The notes beneath the pieces are model-generated. The model was given only the letters and a program-made list of their open reading frames with translations, was not told the DNA's origin and made no database searches. A stretch of DNA of 64,000 bases from Azoarcus sp. (GTDB taxonomy: Bacteria; Pseudomonadota; Gammaproteobacteria; Burkholderiales; Rhodocyclaceae), in assembly GCA_030604735.1 (NCBI GenBank), contig JAUVVG010000004.1, positions 1 through 64,000 on the forward strand, in the 5' to 3' direction. How positions within the stretch are numbered: position 1 is the stretch's first letter; each line of letters begins with the position of its first letter. This document shows, piece by piece, positions 57,520-64,000 of this stretch. The translations under genes were made by a program, and so were the position numbers.

Positions 57520-59261
57520 GCGACGTGCCCCGCCCCTCGTCGCAACAACGGTCGCTTCGTCGGGAAACGGAGAGGCGACCGGATGACGGGATAGGGGTGT
57601 CGGTGCTGGTGGGCGTGCTGGTCGCATTGGCCTGTTTCGTGGCCGGGCTGCTGGCGTTTCGTTTTGGTGGTGGAGAGCTCTGGGCGCTCGCACTCGCCGC
57701 GGTCGCGCTGGTCGGGCTTCCGGCCACCGTGCTGACCGTTTTGCATGTGCGCAGTCGCGCCTGCCTCCGAACGCTCTACTCGGATGCCTTGTCGAGGCGG
57801 CTGGACGAACTCGATTCGGCAATGATTGTCCGCAACCCCATGGCCGAGCCGGCATCGGCCGAGATGCTCGAACGCATCGATGCAGCGGTACGCCAGGCCG
57901 AGTTGCTGAGGGAGATTGCAGACGGTGTGCACGGGGTCGAGGCGATGTTCGATCTCGATGGACGGCTGATCTGGATCAGCCCGTCGGTGCAATCCTTCAC
58001 CGGTCGCTCCCCTGCGGAATGCATGGAAGCACCCGATCCGTTGGCGCTGTTGGTGCATGACTCCGATCTCGGCTATTGCCGACGGGTGGTCAAGCGGGTG
58101 GTCGAGCAGGGTGATCTCGAGTCTTTCGAGATGCGGCTGAAGGACCGCGACGCTCAGGTGTGTTGGGTCGCATGCCGCTGGCGCCGCGTGATCCAGGTTG
58201 GTCGCGTGTTCGGTCTGCGGATGTCGGCCGAGAATGTGCAGGAACGCAAGGAAACCGAATACAAGTTGCTCGAGACAGTCGCCGAGCTGCGCCGATCGCA
58301 GGCGCTGCGGGAGCATTATCTGTCGCGCAGCAACGACGAGCGGATGCGTTTGACCGCTCTGCTGAACGTGATAAGACTCGGTATCCTGTTCATGGATCGC
58401 GACCACCGGGTGTTGTACTTCAATCGCGCGATGCTGGATATCTGGGGCTTCGCGCCCGATGAGAACCTGATCGGTCTTCGCGACGTGGTGTTGCAGAGTC
58501 GGGTCGCGCCGCTGCTCGAAGAGCCGGAGGTGTACTTCCGCAGTATCCAGAACGTCGTCGTGTCCGGGCGAGACGATACGTCGCGCGAGATCCGCTTCAA
58601 GGATGGCCGGGTCGTGACCGATGCTTCGGCCATCGTCGAAGGCGGACCGGACAACCGCGGCATCGGTCGGGTCTGGATCTACGAGGATGTCACCGAGCAG
58701 CGCCGAATCGGTGAGCGCCTGATCCAGCTCGCCGAGCGGGATCCCCTGACAGATTTGTTCAATCGCAGGCGTTTTCACGAGGAACTCGACCGCTTGCTGG
58801 CCGATGCCGAACGGCGCCAGTACGATGTCGGCCTGGTGATCTTCGACCTGGATGGGTTCAAGCCGATCAACGACGATTTCGGTCATCAGGCCGGTGACGA
58901 GGTGCTGGTGACGATGAGCCGCGAGGTCGGCAGCATCATCCGTCGCAACGAGACTTTTTTCAGATTGGGGGGAGACGAGTTCGCGGTGTTGGTGCCGGAT
59001 GCGGACGAATCCGGACTGCTGGAACTGGCAAAGCGTATCGTCGAGGGCGTGGCGGGTCTGCGTTTCCGTTTCGACGGCAGGGAAGCGCGCCTGACGGCAA
59101 GTCTGGGCATCGCGCGCTATCCACGCAACGCCCGCGATGCCGAGCGGCTGATCGCGGCGGCGGATCATGCCATGTACCAATCCAAGGCGCAGGGACGCAA
59201 TCGATGGACGATCGCGCCGAACGGTCAGGACGAATCCGATAGAATGTCGTCTGAAGACTGA
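57516..59261 (+). CDS. Membrane-anchored PAS-PAS-GGDEF diguanylate cyclase
   Basis: A 581-residue c-di-GMP synthase. Two N-terminal helices (about 30-48 and 50-75) are followed by two PAS domains (about 140-250, with [15 protein letters not shown], and 285-405, with [19 protein letters not shown]) and a GGDEF domain with intact GGDEF at 485-489. The usual inhibitory RxxD five residues before it is RRNE (476-479), so product inhibition may be weak. ATG 57516 overlaps the argA stop, an unexpected coupling of a biosynthetic enzyme with a signalling enzyme. The PAS ligands are unknown. Confidence 0.92.
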   Translation: MSDVPRPSSQQRSLRRETERRPDDGIGVSVLVGVLVALACFVAGLLAFRFGGGELWALALAAVALVGLPATVLTVLHVRSRACLRTLYSDALSRRLDELDSAMIVRNPMAEPASAEMLERIDAAVRQAELLREIADGVHGVEAMFDLDGRLIWISPSVQSFTGRSPAECMEAPDPLALLVHDSDLGYCRRVVKRVVEQGDLESFEMRLKDRDAQVCWVACRWRRVIQVGRVFGLRMSAENVQERKETEYKLLETVAELRRSQALREHYLSRSNDERMRLTALLNVIRLGILFMDRDHRVLYFNRAMLDIWGFAPDENLIGLRDVVLQSRVAPLLEEPEVYFRSIQNVVVSGRDDTSREIRFKDGRVVTDASAIVEGGPDNRGIGRVWIYEDVTEQRRIGERLIQLAERDPLTDLFNRRRFHEELDRLLADAERRQYDVGLVIFDLDGFKPINDDFGHQAGDEVLVTMSREVGSIIRRNETFFRLGGDEFAVLVPDADESGLLELAKRIVEGVAGLRFRFDGREARLTASLGIARYPRNARDAERLIAAADHAMYQSKAQGRNRWTIAPNGQDESDRMSSED

Positions 59262-59292
59262 GGTGCAACCAACTGCAGAGAGGATTGATGAA

Positions 59293-59565
59293 ATGGCTCG
59301 TATGGTCAATTGCGTGAAACTGGGGCGTGAGGCGGAAGGACTGGATCTGCCGCCAGTGCCGGGGGCCCTCGGCAAGCGCATTTTCGAGAATGTATCCAAG
59401 GAAGCGTGGCAACAGTGGGTCAAGTACCAGACCATGCTGATCAACGAGAACCGCCTGAACCTGATGGATGCAAAAGCCCGCAAGTATCTGGCCGAGCAGA
59501 TGGAGAAGCATTTCTTCGGTGAGGGCGCCGATCAGGTCGGGGGTTACGTTCCCCCCTCGTCGTGA
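59293..59565 (+). CDS. yggX: Oxidative damage protection protein YggX (Fe(II) trafficking)
   Basis: Small protein of 90 residues that protects Fe-S clusters against oxidants. The family-typical start [18 protein letters not shown] with the key Cys7 and the helical block [19 protein letters not shown] are intact. The upstream in-frame extension lies over the cyclase and is not real. It begins 31 bp after the cyclase stop and is followed by an intrinsic terminator, closing an argA-cyclase-yggX unit. Confidence 0.96.
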   Translation: MARMVNCVKLGREAEGLDLPPVPGALGKRIFENVSKEAWQQWVKYQTMLINENRLNLMDAKARKYLAEQMEKHFFGEGADQVGGYVPPSS

Positions 59566-59592
59566 CCGCTCGAGCCTCGGCCTGAAAAAAGC

Positions 59593-59623
59593 AAACCCGG
59601 CGCGCAGCCGGGTTTGTCTTTTG
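59593..59623 (+). terminator. Intrinsic terminator after yggX
   Basis: Perfect nine-pair stem AAACCCGGC/GCCGGGTTT with loop GCGCA, followed by GTCTTTTGT and preceded by a six-A run, so it could also act from the other side. It lies 28 bases beyond the yggX stop. Confidence 0.85.
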
Positions 59624-59855
59624 TGCGGAGGGTACTGGCTTGATCGCGCAAGACGCTTGCGCGCCCGGATGACAGCGCTGCGCCGGTTGCCCTCCGTCGC
59701 CCTGTGGGAGCGCCGCAAGGCGCGAAAGGGCGGCGGAAGCCTGCCTGCGTTCGGCCGATTTCGCGGCTCGCGCAGCCTCTACCGATTCGAGGGGTCGCGG
59801 ACGTTGTGCGCCACGCGTCTTGCCCTCGGGTTCGCCGCAATTCCGTAGCGAGTTC

Positions 59856-60569
59856 TCAGTCCTCGCGGACCTTGGCTTCCACCACTTCTATGCTTTCGTG
59901 GCGGACGTCGCGGCCCTTGACCATATAGACGATTTGTTCCGCGATGTTGGTCGCATGGTCACCAATGCGCTCGATCGACTTGGCGATGAACAGGATGTCC
60001 AGCGCGCGTGTGATCAGGCGCGGATCTTCCATCATGAAGGTCGCCAGTTGGCGCATGATGCCCTTGAAGATCGCGTCGACTTCCTTGTCCTGGCGAAGAA
60101 TGTCGGCCGAGGCGGTCGCGTCCTGCCTGACGAAGGCATCCAGGGCGCTACGCAGCATGGCCACGGCCATGTTCGCGACATAATTCAGTTCGACCTTGGG
60201 GACGAATTTGGATTCGGCTTCGATGATGTGCCGGGCCGCTTTCGCAATCTTCTTCGCTTCGTCGCCGACCCGTTCTAGATCGGTCACCATCTGCTTCACC
60301 GACATGATCAGGCGCAGGTCATTTGCGGCGGGTGCGTGTCGGGCAATCATCTGGACGCACTGCTCATCCACCGCGACCTCTTCACGATTAATGGCCTTGT
60401 CTGTCTTGATCACATCCTCGATCAGTTCGAGATCGTTGCTGGCCAATCCCTCCATGGCCCGGGTGACCTGCTCGCAGACGACTTCGCCCAGCATCACCAC
60501 CCGCTTTTGAAGGGTTTCGAGCTCGACATCGAACTGGGCGAAAGTGTGTTTCTTCATCATGATGGGCAT
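59856..60569 (-). CDS. phoU: Phosphate-signalling protein PhoU
   Basis: Cytoplasmic metal-binding protein that couples the Pst phosphate transporter to PhoR and restrains the Pho regulon and polyphosphate build-up. It has 237 residues of two three-helix repeats; metal/phosphate motifs include VGDEAKKIAKAAR and ERIGDHATNIAEQIVYMVKG. ATG 60569 has AAGGA upstream. No pst or phoBR genes are next to it. It follows rpiA by 88 bp on the same strand. Confidence 0.95.
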   Translation of the reverse strand: MPIMMKKHTFAQFDVELETLQKRVVMLGEVVCEQVTRAMEGLASNDLELIEDVIKTDKAINREEVAVDEQCVQMIARHAPAANDLRLIMSVKQMVTDLERVGDEAKKIAKAARHIIEAESKFVPKVELNYVANMAVAMLRSALDAFVRQDATASADILRQDKEVDAIFKGIMRQLATFMMEDPRLITRALDILFIAKSIERIGDHATNIAEQIVYMVKGRDVRHESIEVVEAKVRED

Positions 60570-60657
60570 TGGATCCTTGTCTGAGACCGCAGAAGGCTAA
60601 CAGCCGAGTGTGACGTTAATATTTCAGTCTTGACCAGTCGTTTCGGGAGGACTGCAC

Positions 60658-61329
60658 TCAAGCCGAATGCCTCGCGACATGGCGCTCGACGCCATTCGCC
60701 GTTGCGAGCAGCAACAGGTCGGCGCCGCGACGCGCGAACAAGCCATTGGTGACCACGCCCGGAATCTGGTTGATCGCGCTTTCCAGCTCGGTCGGTGCGG
60801 CGATCCGGAGGCCATGGACATCCAGAATCAGGTTGCCGTTGTCGGTGATGAAGTGTTCCCTGAGAACCGGATGACCGCCCAGCTGTTGCAGTTTCCGCTC
60901 GACCAGTGCCCGCGCCATCGGGAGCACCTCGACCGGGAGCGGGAAGTGGCCGAGCAGATTGACCTGTTTGCTTGCATCGCAGATGCAGATGAAGCGGGTG
61001 GCGACTTCGGCGACGATTTTCTCGCGGGTCAGGGCGCCACCGCCGCCCTTGATCATGTTGAAATCGCCATCGATCTCGTCGGCGCCGTCCACATAAATCG
61101 GCAGGTCGGTTACGTCGTTCAGATCGATGACCGGGATGCCGAGTGCAGCCAGCCTGGCCGAACTGGCCTCCGAGCTGGACACCGCACCCGCGACCCGGTC
61201 GCGAATACCCTCCAGTCCGGCAATGAAGTGATTGACCGTAGAACCGGTGCCGACGCCGACGATGGAACCTTCTTCCACATATTCCAGCGCAACCAGCGCA
61301 GCTGCTTTCTTCAAATCGTTCTGATTCAT
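60658..61329 (-). CDS. rpiA: Ribose-5-phosphate isomerase A
   Basis: Interconverts ribose 5-phosphate and ribulose 5-phosphate, supplying the phosphoribulokinase substrate. It has 223 residues. Motifs [22 protein letters not shown] and [15 protein letters not shown] (catalytic Lys/Glu/Asp) are complete. It starts at ATG 61329, 28 bp after moeA, so it is probably co-transcribed with it. Confidence 0.96.
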   Translation of the reverse strand: MNQNDLKKAAALVALEYVEEGSIVGVGTGSTVNHFIAGLEGIRDRVAGAVSSSEASSARLAALGIPVIDLNDVTDLPIYVDGADEIDGDFNMIKGGGGALTREKIVAEVATRFICICDASKQVNLLGHFPLPVEVLPMARALVERKLQQLGGHPVLREHFITDNGNLILDVHGLRIAAPTELESAINQIPGVVTNGLFARRGADLLLLATANGVERHVARHSA

Positions 61330-61357
61330 GAGTTTGGATAATGCCTTGTAAAAGTGA

Positions 61358-62611
61358 TCAGATCAGACCGTCGAACATCTGAACCAGGACCGGGTCGCCG
61401 ACGGCGACATCGCCGCAGTCTTCCGGCAACACGATGAAGCAGTTCGCATCCGACATCGATTTCAGGATGCCCGACCCTTGTGCGCCGCAGACTTCGACTT
61501 GCGCTAAACCGTCCACCTCGGTCATCCGCCCGCGCAGGAACTCCCTGCGACCGGGGCGCTTGCCTATCTTGCTGGCGCAGCGGACCGCGAACAACGCCGC
61601 CTGCGGAACCGGATCCACGCCGCCGAGCTTGAGCAGGGCGTCCTGGACGAACTGGTAGAAGGTCACCATCACCGCGACCGGATTGCCCGGCAGACCGAAC
61701 ATCCAGGTGTCACCGATCTGGCCGAAGGCCATCGGGCGACCCGGTTTGATATCGATCTTCCAGAAGTCGACCCGGCCCAGTCGATTGACCAGGGCCTTGA
61801 TGAAGTCGGCTTCCCCGACCGACACCCCGCCACTGGTCAGGATCACGTCGGCGCATTCCGCCGCGCTGCGGAACGCAGCTTCGAGTGCATCGGGCTCGTC
61901 GCGCACCACGCCCATGTCGATGATCTCGCAACCGAGTCGGGTCAGCGCACCATGAAGCGTGTAACGATTGCTGTCGTAGATCTGCCCCGGGGCGAGCGGC
62001 TTGCCGATCGACGCGATCTCGTCGCCGGAGGAAAAGAACGCGACACGGAGGCGACGACGGACCGTGACTTCGGCGATGCCGAGTGAGGCGATCAGGCCGA
62101 GTTCGGCCGGGCCGCAGCGCCTGCCGGCCGGGATCGCGACCCCGCCCAGCGCCAAGTCTTCGCCGGCCTTGCGCAGGTTCTGGCCGCGCTTCTGTCCGGC
62201 CGGGATGATGACCCGGCCGGCGTCGGCGCGAACGATCTCCTGCACCACGATCGCGTCCGCGCCCTGCGGTATGGTGGCCCCTGTCATGATGCGCACCGCC
62301 TGACCGACGCCGATGATGCCGGTGAAAGGTTTGCCGGCGAACGCCGTCCCGACCACACTCAGGCTGGTTTCGCCCTCTGGCGCCAGATCGTCGAAGCGCA
62401 GCGCATAACCGTCCAGGGCCGAGTTGTCATGGGCCGGGACATTGCAAGGCGCGATCACGTCTGCGGCGAGCACGCGCTCGAGCGCACCCCTGACGCTGAC
62501 ACACTCCCAGCCGGTGACTGGAGAAAGTCGAGACAGAATGGCCTCGCGCGCGGCAGCGACGCTCAGATTGGACGCGGGGGGATGATTCTTGGCAGCGGGT
62601 TGTTGATCCAT
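61358..62611 (-). CDS. moeA: Molybdopterin molybdenumtransferase
   Basis: Inserts molybdate into adenylated molybdopterin to form molybdenum cofactor. It has 417 residues from ATG 62611; ATG 62683 would add 24 non-conserved residues. Typical MoeA blocks are [47 protein letters not shown] and [13 protein letters not shown]. The start region is covered by a 286-bp divergent gap shared with the DUF455 gene. It implies molybdoenzymes elsewhere, such as nitrate, DMSO or sulfite enzymes. Confidence 0.95.
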   Translation of the reverse strand: MDQQPAAKNHPPASNLSVAAAREAILSRLSPVTGWECVSVRGALERVLAADVIAPCNVPAHDNSALDGYALRFDDLAPEGETSLSVVGTAFAGKPFTGIIGVGQAVRIMTGATIPQGADAIVVQEIVRADAGRVIIPAGQKRGQNLRKAGEDLALGGVAIPAGRRCGPAELGLIASLGIAEVTVRRRLRVAFFSSGDEIASIGKPLAPGQIYDSNRYTLHGALTRLGCEIIDMGVVRDEPDALEAAFRSAAECADVILTSGGVSVGEADFIKALVNRLGRVDFWKIDIKPGRPMAFGQIGDTWMFGLPGNPVAVMVTFYQFVQDALLKLGGVDPVPQAALFAVRCASKIGKRPGRREFLRGRMTEVDGLAQVEVCGAQGSGILKSMSDANCFIVLPEDCGDVAVGDPVLVQMFDGLI

Positions 62612-62897
62612 TCGCGGTCCCGAAGTGGTTGAGGCGGAAACCCAGTCATTATCCTGGAAACCGCAGTTTGCATAAGGATTCATGCAACACGCCAAGCGGT
62701 CAACCGGGGTTTCCAGGATTATAGCCGCCGGCGCTGTGCCGTTATTCCCTTCGCGTCGGTGCGCAGTCGTCGGTTGGCGGTCATGGTTTATGATGCGGGG
62801 CGGTTGCGACGCCCCGGGCTGCGTTGACCGGTTCTTCTCCATTGTCAGGACTGCGAGGGTATGTGCTCGGCTTTGTTTGTTTCGGTCGTGAGGTGAC

Positions 62898-63719
62898 ATG
62901 ACGCTTTCCATCCACCAGCTTGCGCGCGATGCGCTGCTGATCGCCGATCCGCGGGCCAAGTCGGAGGCCGTGTCGGCTTTGCTGGCTGGTTGGGATGCCG
63001 GCGATTACATTTGCGTGGCGGGTGCCGATGATCCGCTGCCGCTGACCGAGCCGGGCCGGCCGGCCAGGCCGGTGCTGGTCGATCCGCAACAGGTGCCGAG
63101 ACGGCGCGTGACCACGGCGGAGGGACACGCCGCATTGCTGCATGCGATTGCCCACATCGAGTTCAATGCGATCAACCTCGCGCTCGATTGCGTGATGCGC
63201 TTCCGTTCGTTTCCCGTCCCGTTTCACGCGGGCTGGTTGAAGGTCGCAGCCGAGGAGGCCATGCACTTCGGTCTGGTCACGGAACGACTCCGGGCGATCG
63301 GATACGACTATGGCGATTTTCCGGCACACAACGGTTTGTGGGAAATGGCGTGCAAGACCGCAGCCGATCCGCTGGCCAGGATGGCGCTGGTGCCGCGGGT
63401 GCTGGAGGCGCGCGGGCTCGATGCCACTCCGCCGATCATGGACAAGTTGCGCAAGATCGGCGATGTCGAAAGCGTTGCCGTGCTGGAAATCATCTTGCGC
63501 GACGAGATCGGACATGTCGCGCTGGGTGATCACTGGTTCCGGCGGCTTTGCGCACGCCGTGGGCTGGAACCCGAGCAGACCTACCTGGACCTGATAGCGC
63601 GTTTCGATGCGCCCCATCCGCAGCCGCCGTTGCACGAGTCTGCCAGATTGGCGGCCGGCTTTTCATCCTCGGAACTCGCCTATTTCAATGCGGGGCGGCG
63701 GCATAAAAGTTCGGCCTGA
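62898..63719 (+). CDS. DUF455 ferritin-like protein
   Basis: A 273-residue helical protein of the DUF455 family. Possible di-iron ligands on paired helices are HIEFNAINLALD, EEAMHFGLV, PRVLEARGLDATPPI and RDEIGHVALGDHWF, the E(x)nH pattern of the ferritin-like fold. Function has not been established; some members are fused to rhodanese or hydroxylase-type domains. GGTGAC precedes ATG 62898. It is monocistronic, divergent from moeA. Confidence 0.9.
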   Translation: MTLSIHQLARDALLIADPRAKSEAVSALLAGWDAGDYICVAGADDPLPLTEPGRPARPVLVDPQQVPRRRVTTAEGHAALLHAIAHIEFNAINLALDCVMRFRSFPVPFHAGWLKVAAEEAMHFGLVTERLRAIGYDYGDFPAHNGLWEMACKTAADPLARMALVPRVLEARGLDATPPIMDKLRKIGDVESVAVLEIILRDEIGHVALGDHWFRRLCARRGLEPEQTYLDLIARFDAPHPQPPLHESARLAAGFSSSELAYFNAGRRHKSSA

Positions 63720-63877
63720 TCAGGCGGGAACAAAAGTCATCCGGTCCCGAGTGAGCGAGGACAAGACTGCGTAGCGGCAACACGACCGCGCCAGGAACAG
63801 CCTGCGTCTTGGCAAGTGTGGGCTTGGCGGGCAGGGCGCCGGGACAGAGAAGAACCCTTCGTCGCACGGCAGGATAC

Positions 63878-63905
63878 AAAAAAAGGTGGCCAAGGCCACC
63901 TTTTT
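63878..63905. terminator. Bidirectional intrinsic terminator
   Basis: Seven A, then stem GGTGGCC/GGCCACC with loop AA, then five T. The symmetric layout can end the cytochrome-type gene read from the right (its stop is at 63958) and also the DUF455 transcript from the left. Confidence 0.88.
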
Positions 63906-63957
63906 CGATCACGGCGCCCATCCCGGGTGCCGATGACGCCTTCGTGTTCCGCGCCGC

Positions 63958-64000
63958 TCAGCGCAGGCCGGCGGCGTAGTCCGAAACCGCTTTCATTTCA
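63958..64000 (-). CDS. C-terminal end of a probable class I c-type cytochrome
   Basis: Only 13 codons are inside the window, reading EMKAVSDYAAGLR and stop on the minus strand. This ending closely resembles the last helix of bacterial cytochrome c4/c5/c553-type proteins (MxAVxDYxxGL). The haem motif lies outside, so the call rests on this short match and on the terminator placed just after it. Confidence 0.5.
   Translation of the reverse strand, partial: EMKAVSDYAAGLR

Overview
This is a GC-rich (roughly two-thirds G+C by eye) proteobacterial chromosome segment with about 54 protein-coding genes and almost no mobile DNA. ArgA, YggX, RsmE, MoeA, GlnS, HrpA and MaeB together point to the Gamma- or Betaproteobacteria. 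Phosphoribulokinase, a Calvin-type class II aldolase and a tkt-gap-pgk-pyk cluster suggest an autotroph that fixes CO2, for example a Chromatiales-like sulfur bacterium. The lineage is inference, and no RuBisCO, rRNA or tRNA gene lies in the window.

Layout. 1-10260 is a carbon-switch region: GTP-dependent PEP carboxykinase (cut by the left edge) diverges from malic enzyme maeB, followed by a patatin-like phospholipase, a PbpG-type endopeptidase, and an IclR regulator divergent from lutABC (L-lactate oxidation). 10583-25052 holds two complete Mrp-type cation/proton antiporter operons in the same orientation, each with MrpA and MrpB fused (AB-C-D-E-F-G). Between them sit a 23S-type pseudouridine synthase with a long charged tail and a small four-cysteine protein. 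25200-32339 carries glnS, crcB, a BaiN/HI0933-type flavoprotein coupled to a family-6 DNA glycosylase, a Yip1-like membrane protein, and a membrane hydrolase paired with a TetR/COQ9-like protein. 32778-41787 holds the giant helicase hrpA, a decayed IS1182-type transposase, fumC, an orphan membrane protein, and a diguanylate cyclase whose sensor region carries a haem c motif.

41858-53610 is a minus-strand carbon-fixation/glycolysis block: a thioredoxin-like protein, an inositol-phosphatase-family enzyme, a small protein, prk, tkt, gap, pgk, pyk, a CsgG-like lipoprotein with its own promoter, fba and a GGCT-fold protein. 53779-59623 is plus-strand: rsmE with a two-domain polyphosphate:AMP phosphotransferase, then argA-diguanylate cyclase-yggX closed by an intrinsic terminator. 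59856-62611 is a minus-strand moeA-rpiA-phoU group. A DUF455 ferritin-like protein follows, and the last 43 bases are the C-terminus of a probable c-type cytochrome read from the minus strand.

How they fit together. Prk, Tkt, Gap, Pgk, Fba and RpiA cover most of the regenerative Calvin cycle. The GAPDH lacks the usual NAD-selecting residues, which fits use of NADPH. PckG, MaeB, Pyk, FumC and LutABC form the C3/C4 node for switching between autotrophy, lactate and dicarboxylates. The duplicated Mrp machinery suggests a saline, alkaline or sodium-cycling life. Two diguanylate cyclases, one probably haem- or redox-sensing, tie surface behaviour to metabolic state. I see no defence island, prophage, CRISPR array or biosynthetic cluster. 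The best candidates for something new are the haem/tetra-cysteine diguanylate cyclase, the 182-bp palindrome before hrpA, the terminator inside the first mrpA leader, and the four-cysteine small protein.
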